Positions 17,314-27,600 of a stretch of 39,989 nucleotides of DNA are shown one piece after another (the first letter of the stretch is position 1; every line of letters begins with the position of its first letter). Origin of the DNA: an uncultured Bacteroidia bacterium. GTDB lineage: Bacteria; Bacteroidota; Bacteroidia; Bacteroidales; F082. The notes below the pieces were generated by a model. It had not been told where the DNA came from. It did no database searches and worked only from the letters and a program-made list of their open reading frames with translations. The stretch is taken from positions 1 to 39,989 of the forward strand of contig CADCML010000074.1 in assembly GCA_902802535.1 (NCBI GenBank), given 5' to 3'. The translations under genes and the position numbers were made by a program.

Positions 17314-18720
17314 TCAAACCAATCCCCGCGCCGCCAGCTTCATCCAGTTCCAAGCGAATAAAGCCACAACCAGCAAACCACAATACACATAAAACAGTTT
17401 CAAGTCCCTATGCCGCAAATGGGTCATGGCGTATGCGGCCATGACTATAATCAAAGGTATGGCCGGTTCATGATACCGCTCCGAATTGGAAGTAAAAGTG
17501 AACATGATAATGGCCAAATAAGACAGCTCGTAAGTCCCAATGAGGCTGAAATCGCGCCACTTTTTCTGCCTTATGGCAATCACAATGGACAACATCGCGA
17601 AAAACGCCAAAAAGTTCTTGATATAAGTGCTGCCGTGAATCATTTTGTTGTGGTCGGGCGACACTTCCACCATAGGCGACAAAGGCAAGACAAATGCCCC
17701 GGGAAACAGGTACTTGCTCTTGGTCAACTCACCATATTTCAACCCCATCTTCTCATATTTTTTGGCCATATAGTCCGTGCCGCTGAAATTTATCCTGTAG
17801 ATGATTTTCATCTCGCTACCCACCGCAGTGAAAAGAAAAAACAAGAAAACCGCCACCGTTGCCGACAGTGTGATAATCTTGGCTTTTCTGCTCACCAAAT
17901 CGTTAGGCGAAAGGATGATGAACACCAAAAACGCGAAAATAAGGCACATGCCGACCACCGTCCTGAAACCGAAGGACATGCCTATCAACAAGATGGGAAA
18001 CAAGATGTTCCAGAAGGTGTATTTCTTGCTCCGAATGAGGTAATCCATGCGTTCGAGGGCAAAGATGGAAAGGAAAATCAACTCCATTTCCTTGGTGTGC
18101 ATCCCCGTCAGTTGTATCAGAATGGGCATGAAAACACACATCACGGCGGCCAATCGACCCGAGCGCTCGCCGAAGGTTCGGGAGGCCAACTTGTAGACCA
18201 CGATGCACAAATAGGCACTCATCAAGACCTTGAAAACCCTTGCCACCAATACACCCCGCCCGAACAAAGTATGCAAGAAAATGAGCCAAATCAGATAGCC
18301 GTGGTCGGAGAAACCCATCGAATAGCCTTTCAGAAAATTGACGACAAAGCCGAAATCGCCTCTCCGGATGTATCGCGACAGTCGCACACTCCTATTATAA
18401 TAACCCACACCATCGCCCGGAACGTCAAAGGGGAAACCCATCGTGTGCTTGAAATAGAAATAGGTCAGGATGACATAAAGCAAACGTATGACCAATGCCA
18501 CCCAAAACACCTTGAGCCAAAATTGTTTAGGCGCGTCGTTTTTCCAACGCAGATAAAACACGGTGGTCAGCACAAAGAAGAACAAGACTTCTCCTATTCC
18601 CCACAGCATCCATTTCAATTGCAGGGCGTATTCGTGGAACACCAAGCTGATAACGAGCAGCGCCAACAGATAAACGCCGACACCGTAAAGGGCAATATAT
18701 CGGATCAGTTTTTGTGACAT
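17314..18720 (-). CDS. Multi-pass membrane protein, GT-C glycosyltransferase-like, paralog A
   Basis: A 468-residue paralog of the downstream gene, clearly similar over its whole length (shared YALQ-KW-LWGIGEVLFFFVLTTVFY start, GERxGRLAAVMCVFMPILIQ middle, FVLPLSPMVE-SPDHNKMIHGSTY late). Its luminal or periplasmic loop DVPGDGVGYYNRSVRLSR differs most from its partner and may set substrate specificity. Its ATG shares one base with the stop codon of the upstream BACON lipoprotein (TAATG), so translation is coupled. The role is inferred as glycan assembly at the inner membrane; no enzyme name is justified. Confidence 0.7.
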   Translation of the reverse strand: MSQKLIRYIALYGVGVYLLALLVISLVFHEYALQLKWMLWGIGEVLFFFVLTTVFYLRWKNDAPKQFWLKVFWVALVIRLLYVILTYFYFKHTMGFPFDVPGDGVGYYNRSVRLSRYIRRGDFGFVVNFLKGYSMGFSDHGYLIWLIFLHTLFGRGVLVARVFKVLMSAYLCIVVYKLASRTFGERSGRLAAVMCVFMPILIQLTGMHTKEMELIFLSIFALERMDYLIRSKKYTFWNILFPILLIGMSFGFRTVVGMCLIFAFLVFIILSPNDLVSRKAKIITLSATVAVFLFFLFTAVGSEMKIIYRINFSGTDYMAKKYEKMGLKYGELTKSKYLFPGAFVLPLSPMVEVSPDHNKMIHGSTYIKNFLAFFAMLSIVIAIRQKKWRDFSLIGTYELSYLAIIMFTFTSNSERYHEPAIPLIIVMAAYAMTHLRHRDLKLFYVYCGLLVVALFAWNWMKLAARGLV

Positions 18721-19520
18721 TAATCCATAAATATCCCTTCGCCGCCCTTGCGTTTCTGGGCTTTCCGCAACAAATCTGCCTTTTCCGCCGGATTGAAGTC
18801 CATTATCTTCCGCATGTCGCCACGTTCAAACTGGTGGGGCTGGTATTCATGGAAGAACCGATACAAGGAGTCGCTGGCGGTCAACACTAAGGCATCATAA
18901 GCTTCAACGGTATCATTAGCCGTCTCAAACTCAATGTGAAGTATCTGGTCGACAGGATTGTAGTTGTAGGTGAACTCAAAATACAATTCGTGAGGATGGT
19001 CGTGTTGCACGCCTACGCCATTTTCGAGGAAATACATCTGATAGCCCGCCGCAGTATCGTAAGGATCAAATTCGAGAAGTTCGTATGATTCTTCTATCAT
19101 CTGGTCATAATAGTCGGTGTACCATTTTTCCCGATTCATCAAACCGAAAACCTTGTTGACCATGCTGTAGAAATCCACCTTGTTTTGCGAAACGAAAACT
19201 GTCCGGTAAACGTGTCCGCCAGGTGAACTGATGACAAATGAAGAGCCACGGAAATCGCCGTTCGGGTAATCGTTGACGGTCACGGTGATGACACTGTCTT
19301 TGGCCCTGCCCGACATGGGCGAAATGGTGTACCAGTCGGCATCATCGTTTTTGGTCACCTTCCATTTGCAATTGGCATTGACGATAACGGTCTGGCTTTC
19401 AGCTTGCAAACCGAATCTAAGGTCTTGTGTCGACACAAAAAGGCTGTAATCCTTGACACAACTGGAGAGTCCTAACAATGACAGGACGAATACGATAAAA
19501 ATCAGATGTTTTGCTTTCAT
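18720..19520 (-). CDS. BACON-domain lipoprotein, paralog B
   Basis: A 266-residue protein with a lipoprotein signal (MKAKHLIFIVFVLSLLGLSSC, lipobox LSSC). A BACON domain follows, showing the C-K-W-x-V and DADWYTISPMSG pattern, then SSPGGHVYRTVFVSQ. The C-terminal half is of unknown type with EFTYNYNPVDQILHIEFE and ends in a basic RADMRKIMDF...KAQKRKGGEGIF tail shared with its paralog. I chose the ATG at 19520; the longer frame to 19550 lacks a signal. BACON domains often occur in carbohydrate-binding surface lipoproteins, but here the partners are membrane proteins of a putative glycan pathway. Confidence 0.8.
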   Translation of the reverse strand: MKAKHLIFIVFVLSLLGLSSCVKDYSLFVSTQDLRFGLQAESQTVIVNANCKWKVTKNDDADWYTISPMSGRAKDSVITVTVNDYPNGDFRGSSFVISSPGGHVYRTVFVSQNKVDFYSMVNKVFGLMNREKWYTDYYDQMIEESYELLEFDPYDTAAGYQMYFLENGVGVQHDHPHELYFEFTYNYNPVDQILHIEFETANDTVEAYDALVLTASDSLYRFFHEYQPHQFERGDMRKIMDFNPAEKADLLRKAQKRKGGEGIFMD

Positions 19521-19546
19521 TGGTCTATTCGTTATAAAACACATCA

Positions 19547-20356
19547 TCAAAATTGGAATATCGGTTCGCCAGCCTTGCGCTTTCTGGCCTTTTGCATCAA
19601 AGCACCTCTTTCTTGGGGCTCGAAGATGCCCACCTTACGCATATCGGCGCGCTCCCACCAGTTGGGCTTGTATTCGTGAATGAACCGATACAGCGAATCA
19701 CTGGCCGTCAGCACATGGGCATCGTAATCCTCAGTAGCATCCGAAACGGTCTCGAATTCAATGTGAAGAATCTGATTGACAGGGTTGTACTCGTAGGTGA
19801 ACTCATAATAAACGGCCGTGTCGTTGTGGCGGTCGCGCTGCACGCCTTTGCCGTCTTCAAGGAAATACATCAGGTAGCCCTTCGTGGTGTCGTAAGGGTC
19901 ATAAATCCTGTGTTTGTAGGATTCCTCGATGATTTGGCCATAAAAGTCCGTATTCCAGTGCTCCAAACTCATGACTCCGAAGATTTTGTTGATCATGCCG
20001 TCGAAATCGAGCTTATTTTGCGAGACAAAGATGGTACGGTAAACGTGTCCGCCAGGCGACAGGATGACAAACGACGCGCCACGGTAATCGGCATCGCCTA
20101 AAGCCTTGACGGTGACGGTGATGGTAGCATCATTTTCACCGCTCATCGTGCTTATCGTGTACCAATCGGCTTCTTCATTTTGCCTGATGGTCCATTTGCA
20201 GTTTGCGGTCAGCTCAATGGTCTGTGTACCAGCATCCAAGCCAAACCAAAGGTTTTGGGTGGAAACACGCAAGGTGTACTCTTTCGCGCAACCCACAAGA
20301 GTCGCTACAATCACGGCCAACAGGGCCATCATCACTAAAATGCTTCTTTTCTTCAT
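19547..20356 (-). CDS. BACON-domain lipoprotein, paralog A
   Basis: A 269-residue paralog of the following gene with lipobox LVGC, a BACON domain (CKWTIRQNEEADWYTIS, then SPGGHVYRTIFVSQNK) and the same C-terminal module ending RADMRKVGIFEP...KARKRKAGEPIF. I chose the ATG at 20356 (MKKRSILVMM), because the frame to 20392 adds residues ahead of the signal peptide. It leads the four-gene unit behind a TACTTTTGC promoter. Duplication of both the lipoprotein and the membrane protein suggests that each lipoprotein may pair with one membrane paralog; that is inference. Confidence 0.8.
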   Translation of the reverse strand: MKKRSILVMMALLAVIVATLVGCAKEYTLRVSTQNLWFGLDAGTQTIELTANCKWTIRQNEEADWYTISTMSGENDATITVTVKALGDADYRGASFVILSPGGHVYRTIFVSQNKLDFDGMINKIFGVMSLEHWNTDFYGQIIEESYKHRIYDPYDTTKGYLMYFLEDGKGVQRDRHNDTAVYYEFTYEYNPVNQILHIEFETVSDATEDYDAHVLTASDSLYRFIHEYKPNWWERADMRKVGIFEPQERGALMQKARKRKAGEPIFQF

Positions 20357-20378
20357 TTTCGTTCGTTTTAAAATCGAT

Positions 20379-20387
20379 GCAAAAGTA
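20379..20387 (-). promoter_or_regulatory. -7 element for the BACON/membrane-protein operon
   Basis: TACTTTTGC on the minus strand, 22 nt before the first lipoprotein ATG. No other clear promoter lies before 15883. Confidence 0.6.
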
Positions 20388-20418
20388 AACAATTTTATTT
20401 ATGGGAGGCTGATTCCTA

Positions 20419-22614
20419 TCAACGTTTCTTGCGTTTTGCCTTCTTGGGCAGCGTGTCGGCCAGCATCTCGAAGTCCATCTTGTGTTTGAAAAGGTCGACG
20501 GCCTTCACGCGGATGCGCACTTCGTCGCCCAATTGGATGACGCGACCTGTTTCCTGACCGATGACGCGGAAATTGTCGTCGTCCAAATAGTAATAGTCGC
20601 CGGGGAGGTCTTCGTAGCGTACCAAACCCTCGCATTTGTTGCCTTTCAGCTCGACAAACAGGCCCCATTTGCTGACACCTGACACCAAGCCTTCGAATAC
20701 CTGACCAATCTTATCTTGCAGGTATTCAGCTTGTTTGTACTTAATGGATTGGCGTTCCATTTCCTCGGCTTGCTTTTCCATTTCGCTGGAGTGTTCGCAC
20801 ATCTCTTCGTATTCCTTCTTGTTGACCGAGCCTTGGCCTTCAATGAGATACCTTTCTATCAGTCGGTGAACCATCAGGTCGGGATAGCGGCGGATGGGCG
20901 AGGTGAAATGGGTGTAGTAGTCGAAAGCCAAGCCGTAGTGTCCGATGTTGTCGGTCGAATAGACGGCCTTGGCCATGGTACGCACCGCCACCGTCTCGAT
21001 GAGGTTCTTCTCGCCTTTGCCCTCCACATCCTCGAAGAGTTTGTTGTAGGAACGCACCAATTTGTCACGGCTACTGAGATCCATGGTGTAGCCCAAGCGC
21101 GAAATCAGCAACATGAATTTGTTGAGTTTCTCGGGATTAGGTTCATCGTGGATACGGTAAACGAAAGTATTGTTGTGCCATTTGCTTTCAGGTTTGCCGA
21201 AGGTTTCGGCCACAGTGCGGTTGGCCAACAGCATGAAGTCCTCAATGAGCTCATGCGACTCGTTCTGCACGCGCACGTAGGTATCGATAGGTTTCTTGTT
21301 CTCGTCGAGGATGAAACGCACCTCCTCCGAGTGGAAATTGATGCTGCCTGCCGCCATGCGTTGCTCGCGGAGTTTGGTGGCCAAGCTGTTGAAAGTCAGG
21401 ATTTCATCTTTGTAGTCGCCCTCACCGCCTTCAATCATGGTTTGCACCTCCTCGTAAGTATAACGGCGGCACGATTTGATGATGGTCTTGCCAATCCAAT
21501 GGTCGTAAATCTTGGCATCGTCGTCCATTTCGAAGACGACCGAGAAAGTCAGCTTTTCCTCGTTGGGACGCAGCGAGCAGACGTTGTTGCAGAGTTTTTC
21601 AGGCAACATGGGAATGGTGCGGTCGACAAGGTAAACCGAAGTGCCGCGGTCGAGAGCCTCTTGGTCGATAGCAGAGCCTTTCTTCACATAGTGCGACACA
21701 TCGGCGATGTGGACGCCCAGTTCCCAATGACCGTTGGGCAGTTTCTGCAAACTGATGGCGTCGTCGAAGTCCTTGGCGTCGACTGGGTCGATGGTGACGG
21801 TGAACACCTTGCGGAAGTCGCGGCGCTTCTTGATTTCGTCCCTACCAATTGTGATGGGAATCCTATCTGCTTCTTTTTCAACTTCTTCTGGGAACTCTAT
21901 CGGGTATTCATGGGCGGCCAAAATGCTTTCCATTTCGACATCGTTCTCGCCAGGCTTACCGAGCACGCGGACAATCTCTCCAAAAGGATTGCCCGAGCCG
22001 TCGGGCCAATCGACGAGATGAACTATGACTTTCATGCCGTCTTTTGCACCGTTGAGGTCGCCGCGTGGGATGAAAATGTCCACCGGCATCCAGTCGACAT
22101 CGGGACGAACGAAGACATAGCCATGGGAGATGGTGAGCACGCCCACAAACTCGGTGTGGCGGCGTTCCAATATTTCCACAATCTCGCCTTCGGGCTTGCT
22201 GTTGTTGCGCTTCGGGAACATGGCCACGCGCACGCGGTCGCCATGCAGTGCCTTGTAGGTGTCCTGGGCCGCGATGAAGATGTCCTCGCCTTCGCCGTCG
22301 TCGCGCACCACGTATGCCTTGCCCGTCGACTTCATCTCCACGGTACCCTCCACATACTTCGTCTTAGGCCCGAACTGCGCCATGCCTTCGGGACTCATCA
22401 CATAACTGTAAGGCCTCGCTTCTTGCAACAAGCCTTTGTCTTTCAATTCGACAAGGAGCTTATACACCACATCTTTCCCAGCCTGGTCCTTGATGCCCAT
22501 GATTTTGCAGACCTGCTTGTAGTTCTTCGGTCGGAAAGGCTGGTCGGCAAAGATGCCCAGTATCACGCTGGTGAAGGTGCTCAGTTTGTTTTCTATTTTT
22601 TTCTTTTTTGGCAT
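20419..22614 (-). CDS. rnr: Ribonuclease R
   Basis: A 731-residue RNase II/R family 3'-5' exoribonuclease. The N-terminal winged-helix and cold-shock domains are followed by the RNB catalytic core. Its metal-binding run is DPVDAKDFDDAISL, with YLVDRTIPMLPEKLCN and the late FTSPIRRYPDLMVHR. A C-terminal S1 domain (FEGLVSGVSKWGLFVEL) ends in a lysine/arginine tail (KKAKRKKR) typical of RNase R. It degrades structured RNA, including defective rRNA and mRNA. The gene lies 28 nt after ATPase 3 on the same strand, so some expression may come from that gene's palindrome-bearing promoter. Confidence 0.96.
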   Translation of the reverse strand: MPKKKKIENKLSTFTSVILGIFADQPFRPKNYKQVCKIMGIKDQAGKDVVYKLLVELKDKGLLQEARPYSYVMSPEGMAQFGPKTKYVEGTVEMKSTGKAYVVRDDGEGEDIFIAAQDTYKALHGDRVRVAMFPKRNNSKPEGEIVEILERRHTEFVGVLTISHGYVFVRPDVDWMPVDIFIPRGDLNGAKDGMKVIVHLVDWPDGSGNPFGEIVRVLGKPGENDVEMESILAAHEYPIEFPEEVEKEADRIPITIGRDEIKKRRDFRKVFTVTIDPVDAKDFDDAISLQKLPNGHWELGVHIADVSHYVKKGSAIDQEALDRGTSVYLVDRTIPMLPEKLCNNVCSLRPNEEKLTFSVVFEMDDDAKIYDHWIGKTIIKSCRRYTYEEVQTMIEGGEGDYKDEILTFNSLATKLREQRMAAGSINFHSEEVRFILDENKKPIDTYVRVQNESHELIEDFMLLANRTVAETFGKPESKWHNNTFVYRIHDEPNPEKLNKFMLLISRLGYTMDLSSRDKLVRSYNKLFEDVEGKGEKNLIETVAVRTMAKAVYSTDNIGHYGLAFDYYTHFTSPIRRYPDLMVHRLIERYLIEGQGSVNKKEYEEMCEHSSEMEKQAEEMERQSIKYKQAEYLQDKIGQVFEGLVSGVSKWGLFVELKGNKCEGLVRYEDLPGDYYYLDDDNFRVIGQETGRVIQLGDEVRIRVKAVDLFKHKMDFEMLADTLPKKAKRKKR

Positions 22615-22642
22615 ATTGTTTTGAATTTGGGGTTTCTATATT

Positions 22643-24064
22643 CTATTCAAACAGGTCAGCCAAGGTGAGCTTGAAAGCCATTTCCGAGGCATAGCTGTTT
22701 TCAGTGGTTCCGTTGGTGGTAATCAGCGTTGGAAAAATGCCGCATTGGGTGCCCGTCTGCTCAACAAAGGTCGTCCAACGCACCCTGATGTTGTCGGCTT
22801 CCTCCTTATCCAAAAGGTATTGGCCTTCGCTGTATTTGATTTCACAGACATTTATCATCCTATCGGCGCGTTCAATGATGAGGTCAATTTGCGTTTTTGT
22901 CTCTTTCGACTTGCTACGCCAAGAATAATATTCCGTGCCGATGCCGTCGATTTTGAGCGCCTTCTTGATTTGCGGAATATGCGCCATGCAAAGTCGCTCG
23001 AAGGCGTGACCATACCATGTGTTGAGGATGGGTGTGCCAAGATGGTGCTGCCAATACTGTCCATTCTCAAATTGCTTTGCGGCAAAAGTGAGGTGGAACA
23101 AGGTGAAGAAGTCGATGAGTTGAAAAATGCTGCCTGTTGATTTGATTTTCTTCTCGCGGACATAATAACGTCGGATGATGTCGCAGTTTTCAAGGTCTTC
23201 CAATTGCTCTGTGAGATGTCCGTTGTCAGCCACGCCCAAATTCTCTGCCAATTCGACCCGCGTCAAGCCCGACTTATTGTCGGCCAGTTGGCTGATGATT
23301 TGCAGATAAGGGTTCTCGTTATCGAACAACGACTTATAGAGCATTTCGTATTCGGCAACCAATTCCCCTTTGCGGCTGAAGCAAAGCCTGTCGATGTTTT
23401 GCGCAAGGCTTTCGTCGTTGCGCAGCAGGCTGAGATAATAGGGCACGCCACCGAAAGTCATGTAGGTTTGGGCAATCATCAGGCGTGTCCAGCGGAAGCC
23501 GTTGGCTTTCAGGTAGGCTTCCGTTTCTTTCAGGGTGAATGGAGCAAGGTGCATGGTGTGGGTGAGCCGTCCGTAAAGCCCGCCACGGTTATTGATGATG
23601 TTGCGCACCATCCATGAGGTCGCACTGCCACAAACGATGAGTTTCACTTCATCGTGAAGCGAGCACCATGTGTTCCAAAACTGTCCCAAGGCACGGACGA
23701 AAGCACCACCTTTTCGGTCGAAGCAAGGTAGCTCGTCTATGAAGATGACACAAGGTTTGCCTCGGCGCAACTTGCTTGTCAGCAGGTCTTCCAAAGCAAA
23801 GAACATTTCCAACCAACTCTTGCCGATAGGTTTTTCATAGCCATGGTCGCGCAAAGCAATTTGAAATGCAGCCATCTGTTCCGACTTTTTGCCGTAAAGC
23901 AAGCCTGAAACGGAAAATGTCAGTTGGTCGTGCAACAGTTGGTTCACCAAAAAGGTCTTGCCAACGCGCCGTCGCCCGTAGAGACCTATGAACTCAGGTC
24001 GGTTGGAGCTAATGTATTCGCGCAACAGCACAGCTTCTTCTTTTCTTCCAATCAAGGTAGCCAT
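22643..24064 (-). CDS. AAA family ATPase, archaeal-ATPase/DUF234 type (ATPase 3)
   Basis: A 473-residue protein. Walker A YGRRRVGKT is at about 29-37, Walker B is VIFIDELPCFD, and VCGSATSWM is the sensor-like segment. A winged-helix-like region (TRVELAENLGVADNGHLTEQL) comes next. The DUF234-type C-terminus with YSWRSK, QIDLII and CEIKYSE gives a PD-(D/E)XK-like D...ExK arrangement. It belongs to a different family from ATPases 1 and 2 but has the same overall plan: ATPase, winged helix, nuclease-fold tail. I chose the ATG at 24064 (MATLIGRKEE). The frame continues open to 24226, but that stretch is the two operator palindromes and the promoter. Function is unknown. Confidence 0.85.
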   Translation of the reverse strand: MATLIGRKEEAVLLREYISSNRPEFIGLYGRRRVGKTFLVNQLLHDQLTFSVSGLLYGKKSEQMAAFQIALRDHGYEKPIGKSWLEMFFALEDLLTSKLRRGKPCVIFIDELPCFDRKGGAFVRALGQFWNTWCSLHDEVKLIVCGSATSWMVRNIINNRGGLYGRLTHTMHLAPFTLKETEAYLKANGFRWTRLMIAQTYMTFGGVPYYLSLLRNDESLAQNIDRLCFSRKGELVAEYEMLYKSLFDNENPYLQIISQLADNKSGLTRVELAENLGVADNGHLTEQLEDLENCDIIRRYYVREKKIKSTGSIFQLIDFFTLFHLTFAAKQFENGQYWQHHLGTPILNTWYGHAFERLCMAHIPQIKKALKIDGIGTEYYSWRSKSKETKTQIDLIIERADRMINVCEIKYSEGQYLLDKEEADNIRVRWTTFVEQTGTQCGIFPTLITTNGTTENSYASEMAFKLTLADLFE

Positions 24065-24082
24065 AACGATTATTTTTTCGCT

Positions 24083-24194
24083 GCAAAGATAAAAAATTTC
24101 GGGCGGAATCGATGATTTTTTCTTCAATTCCGCCCAAATTTTATGAAAATCCGGGCGGAATCGATGATTTTTTGTTCGATTCCGCCCGGATTTT
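24083..24194 (-). promoter_or_regulatory. Tandem long palindromes plus -7 box ahead of ATPase gene 3
   Basis: The -7 element TATCTTTGC (minus strand, 24083-24091) is followed upstream by two palindromes. The proximal one has 9-bp arms GGGCGGAAT (24101-24109) and ATTCCGCCC (24127-24135). The distal one has perfect 19-bp arms (24146-24164 and 24176-24194) with the same GGGCGGAATC core. Centres are about 52 bp apart. The architecture repeats that of ATPases 1 and 2 with a different sequence. Confidence 0.75.
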
Positions 24195-24199
24195 TCGTT

Positions 24200-24425
24200 C
24201 AAACAGCCTGTTATACGTTCCATCACCCCGTGGTAGAGTTATCCTTTCAGGGCAACCGAATCCATGGATTTCGCGCAGCAATGTGACAGGTATTAACAGA
24301 TTCCCTTCGGGAATGGAATACGGTTTATGTTTAAGGCGGCGGCCAGTAACGTCTACGGATTGTAAACGCCACAAGCCGCCGCTAAAAACGAAAACAGGAA
24401 ACTCCATTCCCAAAGGGAATCTCAT
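24200..24425. repeat. Intergenic palindrome-rich region, probable member C of the dispersed element family
   Basis: No gene is seen in this 226-bp stretch. Two copies of a small palindrome (AGATTCCCTTCGGGAATGG-type) at 24298-24319 and 24401-24422 face each other with 20 of 22 matches. Between them are GGCGGCGG/CCGCCGC and CGTCTAC/GTAAACG pairs. The minus strand has TTAATACCTGTCAC and CTGAAAGGA words in common with the elements at 12454 and 13692. Confidence 0.45.
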
Positions 24426-24642
24426 CTACTGCACCACCCGTGTAAACACCACCGTCTCGCCTTCAGCCACAGCCTTCACAAACACGGCCGTGCAAGGCGG
24501 AATAGGCGTGGTGGCTGGTATGGCTTCAGAGTTGATGTCTGTGCCGTCTGTGCTCAATACGTAATACTCCCTGTCAAGATAGGCATTGCAAGGGAAGGGG
24601 TTGCCAACGAGATTGAAACCTGACAAATCGGCTTCGTTGGTG
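24426..24642 (-). pseudogene. Out-of-frame 3' end of the BspA-like gene
   Basis: In a frame different from the upstream coding region, minus-strand codons read TNEADLSGFNLVGNPFPCN and continue to TRVVQ followed by TAG at 24426. This is clearly the natural continuation, because the same end follows the M6 protease gene at 30349. The sequence between GYLYA and TNEADL is 25 nt shorter than in the other copy, and the frame is lost there. Confidence 0.75.
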
Positions 24643-27600
24643 GGCGTAGAGATAGCCTTTTGTGACCTCCAATTCGGTGAAGCCGCTCTCCGTGTGTTTC
24701 TGATTCTTCCAGTAAGCCGTTGTCTCATCGTAAGCATACAAATCGTATTCGCCTTCAAGCAGATTGACCACCGAATCCACGCCGATGGTTCCTGTGAGCG
24801 GCAAAGCTATCAGATGCCAGCTATCGCTTGTGCCATTGAATGGACTGATGACTTTCCGTACCGTGGCCTGCACATTGGCAACGTTGTGAACGAGTTGCGC
24901 CCCGTCCTCGATGACCAAGCCTGCTGCTACAGTGTTGGTCATGTCATCTGTGACAGTAAGGGTTTTGCCCGATTGCAGGGTGAGCGACTGGCCATTAGAA
25001 ACGGTCAGTGCGGCCACTGTCGCGTTTTGGTCGAGTTGGCATGGTGCATCGATGAAGACTTCATCGGTGGCTCCTGGCATTGCGCCGCCTAACCAGTTGG
25101 CTGCGGTGCTCCAGGCGCCTGCGGTGATGAAGTGGTAGGCATCTAAACTGAAATTGGCCACATACGTAGCGCTCTCTGTTACCGTGAAGCTGTAAGAGGC
25201 TTCCGTGGATACCACTGTGCCATTTTTTGTCCAGTTGACGAAGGTGTAGCCTTCGTTGGCGATGGCGGTTAGTATGCAAATCTGGCCTTGCTGGTAGGTG
25301 CCGTCACCATTCACCGTGCCGCCTTCTGTTAGGTTGGCTATGGCTGTGATTTCGTAACTTAGGCATTCCATTTCCTGAAAATTGGTAAATTCACTCCATC
25401 CATTGGCAGCTTGATAAGCATCTGCCATTCCGCAAGGGACATAAACGGGTATGGACTTGTTTACAGCATAAAACACGTTACCACCTAACGAAGGAGGTGT
25501 TTCTGCATGTACAGTTATGGCGGTCAAGCCACTACAACCATAAAATGCAGAGCCACCAATAGAAACCACAGAATTGGGAATTTCAACAGAAATCAAGCCA
25601 AAGCAATTACGAAATGTACCATAACCGATGAAAGTCAATCCTACAAAGTATTGCAATTCATTAAATGACGAAATTGAAGAATTACTTTGGAACACACTTC
25701 CCAAACTCGTCACAAAAGCAGCCTCAACATAACTCAATTCTCCATCTCCATTAGTATCCCAATGGGCAATGCAAACAGCCTTAACATTTGCATCATCAAA
25801 GATGATATTCCCGCTAAATACAAAATTGGCCACTAAATTTCTTGAATATGTCACAGTAAAACTATAAATAGCTTCTGTTGAGACCTGCACACCGTTCATT
25901 GTCCAATTAACAAAGGTATAGCCTTCGTTAGGAACAGCCGTTACCGTACATGTATCACCTGGACTGTAAATGCCCTCCCCTGTTACCGTCCCACCTATCG
26001 CTGGGTTGGCTATAGTGGTAATTTCATAGCTTAAACATCCCATTTCTCGATAATCTGTGAACTCACTCCATCCATCTGCAACTTGGTAAGCACTTGCAGT
26101 TCCACAAGGGACATAAACCGGTATGGTCTTATTAACGGAATAAAACACGCTATTACCTAACGATGGTGGTGTTTCTGCATATACGGTCAACGATGTTAAA
26201 CGTGAACAGCGACCAAACGCAGAAGGGCCTATTGTGTCAACAGAATTCCCTATCTCTACTGTTGTAAGATTACTGCAATAATAAAAAGCAGACTTGCCTA
26301 TAGAAGTTACGGAATTAGGTATCTCTATAGAAGTTAAATCTGAACAATTTGAGAAAGCACTTTCACCAATCGTTGTTACTGAATTGGGCAACTCTATTGT
26401 AGCCAAATCGTAGCAATCTAAAAATGCATCATCCCCAATTAGTGTTACAGAATTTGGAATCTCTATTGATGCAAGTTTTTGGCAAAACATAAATGCATTA
26501 CCTCCTATTATTGTGACATGGTTAGGAATAATGATAGATGTCAGGTTTTTACAATTATAAAACTCACCTTGAGGTGTAACAATTCCACCTTTTGGGGTGA
26601 CTATTCTTGAATCCCCATTTTTAGATGCTGTGCTTTCTAACGACGTTAATCCAGTAAAGTATTGTAGCTCATCAAAACTTGTTATCGTTTGATTAAGTCT
26701 AAACACTTTGCCCAAATTCGTCACAGCGGCGGCCTCAACATAGCTCAACTCGCCATCATTGTTGGTGTCCCAGTTGGCAACACAGATAGCCTTCACATTT
26801 GCATCAGCGAAGACAATATTTCCAGTAAGAAAATTGGCAAACAAGTTTCTTTCACCCATTACTGTGAAAGTGTATGTGGCGTCTGCCGAAACTACTGAAT
26901 CGTTCTCTGTCCAATTGAAAAACACATACTCGTCATGAGCCGTGGCTGTCAGTGTACAAGATGAGCCCTGCATATATAAGCCGTCGCCTGTTACTATGCC
27001 ACCTTGCCATGGGTTTGCTGAAGCATTAATAGCAAAACTCTGTAGTTGGAAATTCGCCACCAATGTTCGGTCCTCAGTTACGGAAAAGACGTAAGTAGGA
27101 TTGGTTGAAACTTGTGTCCCATTCTCTGTCCAATTGACAAAGATACAATCATCATTGGGTGTGGCAGTGAGAGTGCAGGTTGCACTTTGCAGGTAAGTGC
27201 CACCTCCAGTAATCATTCCACCTTCCAAAGGGTTGGCCAATGCTGTAATAGTAAAAGTTGTGGTGCAATTTTCCTGCAAACTGGTAAAAGTGCTCCAACC
27301 CGAAGCATTTTGATAGGTATTCAAAGTACCGCAAGGCACCTCAACAACTATATCAGTAGGTAAGCTATTAAATGTATTGTTCCCTATTTCTGGAGGTGAT
27401 TGAACAAGAACCTTTATAGAATCAAAGTTATTACAATAAGCAAAAGACCAATCTCCAATAGAAGCCACAGAACAACCGATGGTCAGGTTGCTCGTGAAAC
27501 CACTACAATTTCCAAAAGCCCAGCTGCCTATCGTAGTCACGGAATTGGGAATGATTAGGTTGCCTATTAAACCACTACAATCATAGAAAGCATCACTGTT

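Noticed and set aside
17410-18717. A 435-codon open frame on the plus strand.
   Set aside because: It is antisense to the membrane-protein gene at 17314-18720, is rich in His and Gln in no recognisable pattern, and has no promoter.
20716-22668. A 650-codon open frame on the plus strand opposite rnr.
   Set aside because: It is the exact antisense of ribonuclease R, whose motifs are complete on the minus strand. The frame has no domain and arises from biased codon use.
24065-24226. A 54-residue N-terminal extension of ATPase 3.
   Set aside because: It would translate the -7 box and both palindromes. The conserved protein begins MATLIGRKEE at 24064.
24141-24425. A 94-codon open frame on the minus strand next to the BspA-like gene.
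   Set aside because: It runs through a palindrome-rich intergenic repeat and has no conserved features.
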